This document shows, piece after piece, positions 23,563-32,216 of a DNA stretch of 56,285 bases (the stretch's first letter is position 1; every line of letters starts with the position of its first letter). The DNA comes from Burkholderiales bacterium (GTDB taxonomy: Bacteria > Pseudomonadota > Gammaproteobacteria > Burkholderiales > Burkholderiaceae_C): contig JACRPO010000021.1 of NCBI GenBank assembly GCA_016223165.1, forward strand, positions 1-56,285, given 5' to 3'. Both the position numbers and the translations under genes were made by a program. The notes under the pieces were generated by a model, which did not search any database, was not told the origin of the DNA, and saw only the letters and a list, made by a program, of their open reading frames with translations.

Positions 23563-24993
23563 GTGAACAAGAGACTGATGACGACCCTGGGCGCCGCGCT
23601 GGCGCTGCTGATGGGCGTGGGGGCCGCGCAGGCGGCCACCTTCACCGTGACCACCACCGCCGACAGCGGCGCGGGTTCGTTGCGTGATGCCATCACCCAA
23701 GCGAACGCCACCCCGGGCGCCGACACGATCGTCTTCGACGCGGTCATCGGCAGCGGCACCATCGTGCTCGGCTCGACGCTTCCGTTCATCACCGAAGCGC
23801 TGACGATCGACGGCGCGGGACGCAGCATCACCATCAGCGGCAACAACGCCGTGCAGGTGATGGACAACCAAAGCACGTTGACCCTCAACGCGCTGACCAT
23901 CGCCAACGGCGGCTGCCCGCTTTTCGGATGCTCGATTGGAGGCGCGGGCGTCTACAGCCCTGGTGGTACGCTGACCGTCACCAACAGCACCTTTTCAGGG
24001 AATGCGGCTGGCCGTGAGAATGGCGGCGCCATTTATGGCGGCGGCACGCTGACCATCAGCAACAGCACGTTTTCGGGCAATGCGGCTGGTTTGGCCGGAG
24101 CGGTCTTTTGGCAAGGGAGCAATTCGCGGCTGACCGTCACCAACAGCACGTTCTTCAACAACTCCGCTTCGGTAGGCGGCGGCGCCGGCGGCGCCCTCTT
24201 TGTCCTCCACGCGTTGGCCACGGTCACCCACAGCACGTTCTCCGGCAATACCGCTGGACTTGGCGGCGGCGCAATCTTCGTTGGCGATGGCGGCACGATC
24301 ACCTTGGCCAACAGCATCGTCGCGGGCGGTGGTGCCGGTGGGAACTGCTTCAACCCCTCCGGCACGCTCGCCGACCTCGGTGGCAACCTCAGCGACGACG
24401 CCACCTGCGGCTTCACGCAAGCCACCAGCCTGAGCAACACCGATCCGCAGCTCGGCCCGCTGCAAGACAACGGCGGCCCGACGCAGACCACGGCCCCGAT
24501 GACCGGCAGCCCGGCCATCGACCAGGGCGTTAATGCGTTGGCCGTCGACGCGAACAATCAACCGCTGAGCACCGACCAGCGCGGCACCGGCTTTGCCCGC
24601 ATCAGCGGCAGCACGGTGGACCGCGGCGCCTTCGAGGTGCAGGTGCCGGCCGCCTCACCGCTCACGGTGACGCCGAGCAGCGTTTCGTTCGGCACCGTGC
24701 ATCGCTTCAGCCTGCGCTCCCGGCTGCTGACGCTGATGAACAACGGTTCCACCGCGGTGACACTGAGCCCGGTCTCGGTGACCCCCGCGCCCGGCACGAC
24801 GGCCGGTGAGTTCAGCGCGCTCAGCTTGTGCCCGCGCACGCTGGCCGCCGGCAAGAGCTGCACGGTGAAGGTGGTGCTGTTCGCATTCGAGCTGGGCGCC
24901 CGTTCGGCGAAGCTGACCATCCCCAGCAGCGCCAGCGCCAGCCCGCTGACGGTGCCGCTCGGCGTGACAGTGACGCGCCTGCTCGGCAACTGA
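23563..24993 (+). CDS. Secreted right-handed beta-helix protein with C-terminal ASH-like domain
   Basis: 476 residues from GTG 23563, which follows GAGGAGAAG. A signal peptide (NKRLMTTLGAALALLMGVGA, cut after QA) precedes the motif TADSGAGSLRDAI typical of CSLREA/PbH1 surface proteins. Parallel beta-helix turns repeat TVTNSTFSGNAAG through about residue 250. The end (about 365-476) resembles choice-of-anchor or ASPM/SPD-2/Hydin beta-sandwich domains (LTVTPSSVSFGTV). It is probably a cell-surface or secreted protein binding polysaccharide; no catalytic residues are evident. The stop codon overlaps the first base of the palindromic element at 24993, so the original C-terminus may have been longer. 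Confidence 0.8.
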   Translation: MNKRLMTTLGAALALLMGVGAAQAATFTVTTTADSGAGSLRDAITQANATPGADTIVFDAVIGSGTIVLGSTLPFITEALTIDGAGRSITISGNNAVQVMDNQSTLTLNALTIANGGCPLFGCSIGGAGVYSPGGTLTVTNSTFSGNAAGRENGGAIYGGGTLTISNSTFSGNAAGLAGAVFWQGSNSRLTVTNSTFFNNSASVGGGAGGALFVLHALATVTHSTFSGNTAGLGGGAIFVGDGGTITLANSIVAGGGAGGNCFNPSGTLADLGGNLSDDATCGFTQATSLSNTDPQLGPLQDNGGPTQTTAPMTGSPAIDQGVNALAVDANNQPLSTDQRGTGFARISGSTVDRGAFEVQVPAASPLTVTPSSVSFGTVHRFSLRSRLLTLMNNGSTAVTLSPVSVTPAPGTTAGEFSALSLCPRTLAAGKSCTVKVVLFAFELGARSAKLTIPSSASASPLTVPLGVTVTRLLGN

Positions 24994-25153
24994 GAGCCTG
25001 TGAACGAATCATCCACACCCGCTCGCCACGCCAGAAAGCGCCGGCTCGTCGTTGCAAATGCTCGCCATGTCGCCCGACATGGCTGCGCTTTGCGCCTCGA
25101 TCCGACGCCTTCTGGCGCGCCGCTCGGACGCGGCTGATTCATTCACAGGCTCT
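24993..25153. mobile_element. MITE-like palindromic element, 161 bp
   Basis: Terminal inverted repeats of 19 bp, AGAGCCTGTGAACGAATCA at 24993-25011 and its complement at 25135-25153, have one mismatch. The interior is itself near-palindromic (CCATGTCGCCCGACATGG in the middle). It encodes nothing and lacks an obvious target duplication. A degenerate end-like sequence (GAGAGCTTGTGAAATC) occurs near 26850. Confidence 0.65.
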
Positions 25154-25209
25154 GAGGCCGCGCGCAGGCCGCCGGTGCCGGGCAGGCGCCGGCACCTGCC
25201 GCACGTGCC

Positions 25210-26703
25210 TCACGGCCTTGCACCCACGCGCAGCGCATACGCGGCGACGGGGCCGGTGCCGCCCGGGCCCGGCGCCTGGCCCGCCGCGTCGCAGGCGAGC
25301 GCGGCCTCGGTTGCCGCCAGGCCCGCCAACGCCGCCTGCGTGGCGCCATCGACCAGCACCGCGTGGCCGGCCTCGCAGGCCTGCTCCTTCAGGCGCGCCG
25401 CCAGGAGTACCGACGCGCCCACGGCGACGTAAGTGGCGCGTTGGTGCGTGCCGGCCTGCCCGGCCACGACTTCGCCGCTGGCGATGCCGATGGCGATGCG
25501 AAGCGGCGGCTGGCCCTGTGCCGTGCGCTCGGCGTTGAGCAGGTCGATCATCTCCACCGCGTCGCGCGCTGCGCGCGCCGCGGCGGCGGGCGCACCAGCC
25601 AGGTCAGGCAGCGGCAGCGGCGCGCCGAAGAGCGCGGTGATCTCCGCCCCCACCATCTGGTTGACCACGCCGCCATGCTGGCTGACGGCGTCGAACAGCA
25701 GCAGGTAGCAGGTGTTGAGCAGCTCGAAGGCTTCCTCCGCGGGCATTTGCTCTGCGAGCCCGGCAAAGCCGCGTACGCCGCACGCCAGCACCGTGGCGGG
25801 GAGGCGCCGGCCGCCGTTGCGGAATCCGCCTGCGGCCAGGTCTTGCGCCACCGCGGCGCCGGCAAAGCGCGCGGCGGCTTGCGTTTGCTGTTCGTGCTGG
25901 CGCTTCTTGGCCAGGCTCGCATCCACGCGCGCCTTGAGCAGCACCGCGTTCACCGGCTTGTGCAGGTAGTCGTCGGCGCCCAGCTCGATGCAGCGAGCGA
26001 CGTTCGCGGTGCCCTCGAGGCCGCTGGTGACGATGACGGGCAGGTCGCGCCACCGGCGGTCGTCGAACAGCCGCTGCAGCAGCTCGAAGCCGCTCATGCC
26101 CGGCATGTCCAGGTCCAGCAGCATGAGGTCGTGCGTGCCCTCGTGCAGCATCCGCAAGGCTTGCAGGCCGTTCTCGGCGCTGGCCACCTCATGCCCCTGC
26201 AGCTGAAGCATGCGCGCCAGCAGCAGGCGGTGGACGCGGTGGTCCTCCACCACCAGCAGCCGGGCACGGGGGCCCGCGGTGGGTGGCGGCGCCGCGGCAG
26301 CGGGGTACGCACCGGCCTGCCCTGCACCGACCGAGGCCCCGGCCGCGGCGGGCGAGCTTGCCGCCGTCGCCCCGGCGTTGCCTTCGGCTGCGGCCGTGAA
26401 GCGATAGCCGCGGCCGGGCACGGTGGCGATGAGCTGCGGCCCGAGCAACTTGCGCAGCGCCGAGATGTGCACCTGCAGGTTGTTGTCCTCCACCACCAGC
26501 CCGGGCCAGACCAGATCCAGCAGCTCGGACTTGGACACCACGCGCTCGCGCCGCAGGACAAGCGCAGTCAACACGTCGACGGCGCGGCGGCCCATTGGGG
26601 CCGGCTGCCCGTCGGCGAGCAGCAGCCCCTCGGCGCATCGCAACTCGAAGCGCCCGAAGGTGAAGATGTGCAGCGGCGGCGCCGCGGCGAGCCGCTCAGA
26701 CAC
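25210..26703 (-). CDS. Winged-helix / REC / degenerate cyclase three-domain regulator
   Basis: 497 residues from GTG 26703, preceded by CAGGAG; an in-frame ATG at 26787 would add a basic, unlikely leader. An OmpR-type DNA-binding domain comes first (about 10-105, VSKSELLDLVWPG), then a Pro/Ala linker, a receiver with D197 (LLDLDMPGMSG), and a class III cyclase fold (about 300-490). Both metal aspartates of the active paralogue at 10683 are replaced: G309 in ACGVRGFA and A353 in VGAEITALFG. The cyclase domain is therefore predicted inactive and may sense nucleotide or dimerise. The domain order, DNA-binding before receiver, is the reverse of normal OmpR regulators. Confidence 0.85.
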   Translation of the reverse strand: MSERLAAAPPLHIFTFGRFELRCAEGLLLADGQPAPMGRRAVDVLTALVLRRERVVSKSELLDLVWPGLVVEDNNLQVHISALRKLLGPQLIATVPGRGYRFTAAAEGNAGATAASSPAAAGASVGAGQAGAYPAAAAPPPTAGPRARLLVVEDHRVHRLLLARMLQLQGHEVASAENGLQALRMLHEGTHDLMLLDLDMPGMSGFELLQRLFDDRRWRDLPVIVTSGLEGTANVARCIELGADDYLHKPVNAVLLKARVDASLAKKRQHEQQTQAAARFAGAAVAQDLAAGGFRNGGRRLPATVLACGVRGFAGLAEQMPAEEAFELLNTCYLLLFDAVSQHGGVVNQMVGAEITALFGAPLPLPDLAGAPAAAARAARDAVEMIDLLNAERTAQGQPPLRIAIGIASGEVVAGQAGTHQRATYVAVGASVLLAARLKEQACEAGHAVLVDGATQAALAGLAATEAALACDAAGQAPGPGGTGPVAAYALRVGARP

Positions 26704-26907
26704 GGGCCGGCTCCTGCAGGGCGACCCAGCCGGGCTGCGACTCGGCCGCGAGGTCGGCCCGAGCCGCTGCGTGCGGCGCCCTTGCACCCGCCAAGCCTTG
26801 CCGGACCGCCATCGTGCTCCTCGCTTCGCCGAGGCCGATTATTGGGCTCGAGCCCTGAGAGCTTGTGAAATCGCTCGTGCCGCACCTCGCGCACGCTGCC
26901 CAGCGAC

Positions 26908-29900
26908 TCAGAGCTGCGCCAGCAACGCCTGCGCGCGCTCGCCGTGCCAGCGCATCTGCAACTGCTCGAAAGCCGCTGCGGCCGCATCGGCGCAGCGGCG
27001 CGCGAGGTCGAGCGCGCCCGCGGCGAGCGCCATCTCGCCGGCGCACAGCTCATTGCCCGCCGCCTCGTGCCGCGACTCGCGCTGCGCGGCAATCCGCCGC
27101 GCGCGCAGCAGCCAGCGCCCGGCCTGCACAGGGTCGTGCCGCGCGGCGGCATCGCGCGCCATCGCGCGGCAGCCGAGCGCCACGCCGATGAGATCGCCGC
27201 TGCGCCCGCGCAGGAGGGCGCGGGCGGCATGCCGGCGCGCCTGAGTCGCGTCGCCGAGGGCCAGCCAGCACTCGGTGAGCCAGCCATGGTCGAGCGAGCG
27301 GAAGAGGCCGCTCTCGCGCGGCTCGAGCCACAAGGTCGATTCGGTCAGGCGCTCGATCGAGGATGGCTCGCCCTTCAGCATCCACTCGGCATAGGCGCCG
27401 GTGGCGCGGCCCTGGCAGAACTGGAACAGGCTGTGCGTGCGCTCGGCGATGTGCGTCGACTCCTGCGCCGCCTCCAGCGCCTCGGACCAGCGGCCCTGCC
27501 AGCCGAACACCACGGCGCGCCACCCCGTGATGGAGGCGGCGATCTGGTGCGTGGCGCCGTTGACGAGGCCCTGGGCTTCGTCGAAGAGTTCGTGCGCGCG
27601 CTCGAACTCGCCGCGGTCGCCCGCCACCGAGGCCAGGCAGACGAGCGAGTAGGCCAGGCCCACCGAGGCGCGCGCGCCGCGCCGGTGGCTGCGCTTGATG
27701 GCCACCGCGTCGGCCAGCAGCGGCTCGGCGCCGGCATAGTCGGACGCGGCGGCCTTGGCCTGGCCGAGCGCGGCGCGGATCTGCACGGCCAGCGCGTCGG
27801 TGCCCGGCCCGGCCAGCACCACGGCGCGCCCGAAGTGCGCCACCGCCTCCCGCGCCTGCCCGAGCGCATAGAGCAGGTAACCGAGCCAGTACTCGGCGCG
27901 CGCCTGCACCAGGCCCTCGGGGGTCACCGATGGCGGCGCATGGGCCGGCGGACGGGGCGCCGCTTCGGCCTGCGCCTGCGCCAGCCGCACCGCCTGCTCG
28001 AACACCGGCAGGTCCCTGCGCGAGGCGTCGAAGACGCAGATGAGGCCGAGCTTGTTGGCGATGGCGAGCCAGCGCTGCACGCGGCCGCGGTCGAGCCCGG
28101 CGGCCTGCAGCCGCACCAGCGCCGCGTGGTACAGCGACTTGGCGCGGTCCAGCGCCGAGAGGGCGGCGGCGCGGTCGCCGGCGAGCTCGGCATGGTGCGC
28201 CGCCTCGGCGTCGCGGCTGGCGGCGCCGAAGTGGTAGGCGAGCGCCTCGTGCGGCGCTTCGCCGCCGGGCACGCCCTGCCTCTGCAGGGCCTCGGCGACG
28301 CGCAGGTGCAGCTCGCGCCGCTCGCGCAGGCCCACCGATTCGTAGATCACGTCGCGCGTCAGGCCGTGCTTGAAGCGCAGTGCGCCGTCGGGCCCCGGAA
28401 AGACGAAGTCCTTCTCGGCCAGCTCGGCCAGGGCCTCGTCGTCGGGCGCGAGGCCCGTTATCGCCGCCAGCAGCGCGGCCGGCACGACGTTGCCGATGAC
28501 GGCGAGCGTGCGCACGAGTTCGGCCTGCGCAGGCGCGAGGCGCGCCACGCGCGACTCGATCAGCACCTGCAGCCAGGCGGCGCCGACCTGCTGCCCGGCC
28601 GCGCGCACCTGCTCGTGCGCGGCCGAGTGGCACAGCTCCTCGATGAAGAGCGGGTTGCCGCCCGAGTAGCGGTAGATGTCGTCGGCAACGAACGGGTCCA
28701 CCTGCGGCAACAGGGCGCGGATCGACGCCGCGCCTTCTTCCGGCGACAGCGGCGCGAGCGCCAGCACCTCGATCTGGCGCATCGTCGCGTCGCTGGCGTC
28801 GACGCTGCGCGTGGACAGCACGATCATGAGGCCCGCGCCCGAAGCCGCAGCGCTGATCGCCGCCAGCGCCTGGCGCGAAGCCGCGTCGGACCAATGCCAG
28901 TCGTCGATGAAGAGCAGCAGCGGCTTGCGCGCCGCCCAGGTGGCGAAGAGCCGCGCGATGGCCGGTGCGGGGTCGGCCGGCGCGGTGGGGGCCGCTGCAC
29001 CGGCGCCGGCACCGCGTGGCGCACGGGGTTCGCCACGCTCGCCGCCTTCGCCGCGTTCGCCGGCCCCTGGCGGCGCGCCGCCCAGCAGCGGCAGCAGCGT
29101 CGGCACGACGTCGGCGAGCCCCTGCATCTCGAGCGCGGCGCCGATGACCTTCAGCGCCGCGGCGACCGGCGCCTCGGGCGTGAGGCCGAGGGCCGCGCGC
29201 ACCATCTGCAGCACCGGCTGCAGCGGCACGGCGTCGAGCTCGCTCTCGCACCAGCCGGTGAGCACGCGGCAGCCGTTCTGGGCCGTGCGCTGCAGGAATT
29301 CGGAGGCGAGGCGCGTCTTGCCGACGCCCGGAGGGCCGACGATGGCCACCTGGCGCGTCGCGCCGGCCAGCGACTCGCCGAGCCGTCGCTCGAGCTGCTC
29401 GAGCTCGCGGTGCCGGCCGACGAAGCGCTGCCGCGCTGGCGCCGGGCGCGGCACGGCCGGGGCCGCCGCGCCGGTGCCCGCGCTGCCTTCAACGCCCGCG
29501 GTGCGCCCGGCACGCCCCACGTGCCCGACGACAGGCCAGCAGTCGATCGGCTGCTCGTGCCCCTGCACCTGCAGCCGGCGCATGGCGCCGGCGCTGAACT
29601 GTGCCAGCGCGGGGCCGAGGGTCTCGTCGCTCACCAGCAGTTCGTCTCGGTTGGCCTGGGAGGAGAGGTGCGCCGCGACATTGGGCACCACGCCGAAGAG
29701 CTCGAGGCGGCCGATGGCGAGGCCGCCCTCCTGCACGAGCACCATGCCGGCGTGGATGCCGCTGTGCAGGCGAAGCCCCTCGCGCAGGCCGGCGCGGGCG
29801 GGGACGGCGATGCGCTTCACCGCGTCGTGCAGCTGCAGCGCCGCTTCCACGGCGCGGCGGCCGTCGCCTTCGCGCGGCTGCGGGTAGCCGAAGACCGCGA

Positions 29901-30147
29901 GCAGCCCGTCGCCCTGGATGCGCACGACGGTGCCGCCATGGCGCGTGATCGCCGCGTCGCTGGCCTGGCGCAGCGCGGCGAGCAGCTCGGCGTATTCCTC
30001 GGCTTCCAGCGAGTGGCTGAGGGCGGTGGAGTCGCAGAGGTCGCAGAAGAGCACGCTCAGGCGATAGCGGCCGCCCGTCGGCCTGGCGCCAGGTGGGGTG
30101 GTGTCGCCATCGCGCATCGGTGCCAGTTCTGGGGACGCCGCGGACAT
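26908..30147 (-). CDS. Class III cyclase - AAA ATPase - TPR signalling protein
   Basis: A 1,079-residue cytoplasmic protein. The N-terminal cyclase domain (about 28-205) keeps D36 in FCDLCDS and D80 in IQGDGLLAVFG, so activity is plausible. An AAA/STAND ATPase follows (Walker A GPPGVGKT at 271-278; Walker B LLLFIDDWHWSD), then long TPR-type helical repeats to the C-terminus. This architecture is common in Burkholderiales and mycobacteria; regulation by ATP binding and partner proteins is inferred. A start at ATG 30114 (MRDGDTT) is also possible. It is oriented like the regulator downstream, 204 bp away. Confidence 0.88.
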   Translation of the reverse strand: MSAASPELAPMRDGDTTPPGARPTGGRYRLSVLFCDLCDSTALSHSLEAEEYAELLAALRQASDAAITRHGGTVVRIQGDGLLAVFGYPQPREGDGRRAVEAALQLHDAVKRIAVPARAGLREGLRLHSGIHAGMVLVQEGGLAIGRLELFGVVPNVAAHLSSQANRDELLVSDETLGPALAQFSAGAMRRLQVQGHEQPIDCWPVVGHVGRAGRTAGVEGSAGTGAAAPAVPRPAPARQRFVGRHRELEQLERRLGESLAGATRQVAIVGPPGVGKTRLASEFLQRTAQNGCRVLTGWCESELDAVPLQPVLQMVRAALGLTPEAPVAAALKVIGAALEMQGLADVVPTLLPLLGGAPPGAGERGEGGERGEPRAPRGAGAGAAAPTAPADPAPAIARLFATWAARKPLLLFIDDWHWSDAASRQALAAISAAASGAGLMIVLSTRSVDASDATMRQIEVLALAPLSPEEGAASIRALLPQVDPFVADDIYRYSGGNPLFIEELCHSAAHEQVRAAGQQVGAAWLQVLIESRVARLAPAQAELVRTLAVIGNVVPAALLAAITGLAPDDEALAELAEKDFVFPGPDGALRFKHGLTRDVIYESVGLRERRELHLRVAEALQRQGVPGGEAPHEALAYHFGAASRDAEAAHHAELAGDRAAALSALDRAKSLYHAALVRLQAAGLDRGRVQRWLAIANKLGLICVFDASRRDLPVFEQAVRLAQAQAEAAPRPPAHAPPSVTPEGLVQARAEYWLGYLLYALGQAREAVAHFGRAVVLAGPGTDALAVQIRAALGQAKAAASDYAGAEPLLADAVAIKRSHRRGARASVGLAYSLVCLASVAGDRGEFERAHELFDEAQGLVNGATHQIAASITGWRAVVFGWQGRWSEALEAAQESTHIAERTHSLFQFCQGRATGAYAEWMLKGEPSSIERLTESTLWLEPRESGLFRSLDHGWLTECWLALGDATQARRHAARALLRGRSGDLIGVALGCRAMARDAAARHDPVQAGRWLLRARRIAAQRESRHEAAGNELCAGEMALAAGALDLARRCADAAAAAFEQLQMRWHGERAQALLAQL

Positions 30148-30415
30148 CGGGTGCGTTGTTGCGGGATCGAGCTAGAGGGTTGTACAGGAGTGTCCTGCTG
30201 CGAACCTTGCAGGCCGATCGGGGACTGCCCGGTGGCTGCTCGGCCAGGCGTGCGTTCGTTCGCGACTTGGGGCGCGCGGGCATCCGCGCTCGCGCGTCCG
30301 CTCGCATCCGTGCGCATCCGCCCTTGATCGGTGCACTGCGCCGGAGTGTCTGCTTACCTCCGCGGGGTGGCACGACGGCAGGCACCGGCCCGGCCCTTCG
30401 GCGCGTTTCGAGCTG
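30148..30415. other. Intergenic, no gene seen
   Basis: This 268-bp gap holds the upstream region of the cyclase-AAA gene and the end of the phosphorylase gene. Repeated CGCATCCG/CATCCGCG words occur around 30275-30322. No convincing promoter, terminator or RNA structure was identified. Confidence 0.4.
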
Positions 30416-31273
30416 CTAGCGCCTGAGCACCTGCAGCCACTCGCGCTGCGCCGGGGTGAGTGCGGCGTCGGGGGTCATCACCGCGCCGGCGAGCGCCTGG
30501 CGGATCTCGGGCTCGGGCTCGGGCAGCGGCGCCTTGAGCAGCGCGTCCAGCACCTGCCGCGCCTGCGCCAGCGTGCGTGCATAGCGCTCGAGGATGACGG
30601 CAACGCTCGCGTGCTGGCTCGGGTCGTCGAGCCAGCAGTCGTAGTCGGTGACGATGCCCACGGTGGCGTAGGCGATCTGCGCCTCGCGCGCCAGGAAGGC
30701 CTCGGGCACGTTGGTCATGCCCACCAGGTGGCAGCCGGCGTTGCGCAGGAAGAAGCTCTCGGCCTGCGTGCCCAGGCGCGGCCCCTCGACGCAGGCGTAG
30801 GTCAGGCCGCGGTGCAGCGTCGTGCCGAGCGCCGGGGCGAGCGAGCCGGCCGCCGCCTGCACCGCCGCGACGAGGCGCGCGCTCACCGGCTTGGCGGTGG
30901 AGATGTGCGCCGCCACGCCGCCGCCGAAGAAGCTGCGCTCGCGCGTGCCGCGCGTCCAGTCGAAGTACTGCTCGGGCACCGCCAGGTCGCCCGGCGCGGC
31001 GCGGTGCACGAGGCTGCCCACGGCCGAGAAGCCGAGCAGCATCGTCGCGCCGGCGCGCTTGAGCGCATACACGTTGGCGCGATAGTTCACCTCGTGCGGC
31101 AGCAGCTTGTGGCCGGCACCGTGGCGGGCCATGAAGAGCAGCTCCTTGCCGTGCAGGCGGCCGCGCAAGACCTCGCCCGAGGCGGCGCCGAAGGGCGTGC
31201 CGGCGGCGATGCGTTGCTCCACCTGCAGCCCGGGCAGGTCATAGAGGCCGGTGCCTCCGACGATGGCGAGCAT
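30416..31273 (-). CDS. mtnP: 5'-methylthioadenosine / methylthioinosine phosphorylase
   Basis: A 285-residue nucleoside phosphorylase of the PNP/MTAP family that cleaves MTA or MTI with phosphate, salvaging the polyamine by-product. ATG 31273 follows CCAGGAG and gives the standard start LAIVGGTGLYDLPGL; a longer frame upstream is low-complexity. Family signatures are RHGAGHKLLPHEVNYRAN, SAVGSL, GMTNVPEAFLAREA and TDYDCW. The adenosine versus inosine preference cannot be settled (some pseudomonads use an MTI-specific enzyme). It lies downstream of the serC-serA-crotonase genes across a GC hairpin. Confidence 0.88.
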   Translation of the reverse strand: MLAIVGGTGLYDLPGLQVEQRIAAGTPFGAASGEVLRGRLHGKELLFMARHGAGHKLLPHEVNYRANVYALKRAGATMLLGFSAVGSLVHRAAPGDLAVPEQYFDWTRGTRERSFFGGGVAAHISTAKPVSARLVAAVQAAAGSLAPALGTTLHRGLTYACVEGPRLGTQAESFFLRNAGCHLVGMTNVPEAFLAREAQIAYATVGIVTDYDCWLDDPSQHASVAVILERYARTLAQARQVLDALLKAPLPEPEPEIRQALAGAVMTPDAALTPAQREWLQVLRR

Positions 31274-31302
31274 GTTGGGGATCTCCTGGGTTTGTTGGAC
31301 TC

Positions 31303-31327
31303 CCTCTCCCGCAGGGCGGGAGAGGGT
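31303..31327. terminator. GC-rich hairpin between crotonase and phosphorylase genes
   Basis: CCCTCTCCCGCAGGGCGGGAGAGGG forms a near-perfect stem-loop in a run of CTCCC/GGGAG-rich sequence extending to about 31365. It has no T-tract. It could be a transcription or mRNA-processing barrier, or a member of the REP-like hairpins common in this order. Confidence 0.5.
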
Positions 31328-31409
31328 CGGGGGGAGGGTGGAGAGGGGGAAAGGGGGAAAAGGGTGGGAGCTGGTGACAGGTGGCGGAAGGCGCGGGCGC
31401 CGCGGCACC

Positions 31410-32216
31410 TCAGCGCCCGCTGAAGCGCGGCGCGCGCCGCTCGGCGAAAGCGGCGAGGCCCTCGCGCAGGTCGGCGCTCTCGGCGCATCGGCTCTCGCGC
31501 CGGCGCAGCCGTGCGAGGTCGAACTCGCCGCGCGCCACTTCGTTGAGCGATTGCTTCATGCCCTGCAGCGCCAGCGGCGCGCCGGCCAGCAGGCTGGCGG
31601 CGAAGCGCTCGACCTCGGCGTCGAGCGCCTCGGCCGTGACCAGCGCGTCGAGATAGCCCAGTTGCAGCAACTCGGCCGCCGGCACCGTCTCGCCGAGCAG
31701 GAAGAGGCGCTTGGCCGCCGACAGTCCGAGGCGCGAGACATAACGCGACAGGCCGCTCGGGTAGTAGTGCAGCCCGAGCCTTGCGGCCGGCATGCGCAGC
31801 TCCATGCCGGTGACGCCGACGCGGAAGTCGCAGGCGAGCGCGAGGTCGGTGGCACCGCCGAAGACGCCGCCGTTCAGCCGCGCGATGGTGGGCACCGGCA
31901 GCGCCTCGAGCGCGTCGACGGTGCGCTCGAAGAGCTGCGGGTCGGTCGTGCCGTCTTCCGCGGCGCCGAGCTCGTCGATGTTGAAGCCGGCGCAGAACAT
32001 GCGCCCGCGGCCGGTGAGCACGAGCACGCGCAGGGCGGTCTCGCCGGCGAGATGCTCGAAGTGCCGCTGCAGCGCGAGCAGGTCCTCGCGGTGCAGGCGG
32101 TTCAGGTGGCGCGGCCGGTTGAGCGTGAGGATGGCCCGCCCGGGTGCCGGGAAGGCGAGCTCCGGCGGGCCGCCCTGATGGTCCACCGGGCTCGTCGCTG
32201 GGTCGTGCGCGCTCAC
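31410..32216 (-). CDS. Enoyl-CoA hydratase/isomerase family (crotonase) protein
   Basis: 268 residues from GTG 32216, overlapping the serA stop by 4 bp (GTGA). The crotonase fold is shown by AGFNIDEL and by GGVFGGATDLALACDFRVG, both oxyanion-hole segments. The two hydratase glutamates are not evident: the segment equivalent to GGGCELA reads GGATDLA, and that equivalent to PEITLG reads PAARLG. It may therefore be an isomerase, a hydrolase or another crotonase activity rather than a classical hydratase. Coupling to serA is translational, but no metabolic link is obvious. Confidence 0.8.
   Translation of the reverse strand: MSAHDPATSPVDHQGGPPELAFPAPGRAILTLNRPRHLNRLHREDLLALQRHFEHLAGETALRVLVLTGRGRMFCAGFNIDELGAAEDGTTDPQLFERTVDALEALPVPTIARLNGGVFGGATDLALACDFRVGVTGMELRMPAARLGLHYYPSGLSRYVSRLGLSAAKRLFLLGETVPAAELLQLGYLDALVTAEALDAEVERFAASLLAGAPLALQGMKQSLNEVARGEFDLARLRRRESRCAESADLREGLAAFAERRAPRFSGR

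Noticed and set aside
31303..31365. Possible riboswitch before the phosphorylase gene
   Set aside because: Only a simple CTCCC/GGGAG hairpin is visible, without conserved riboswitch elements.
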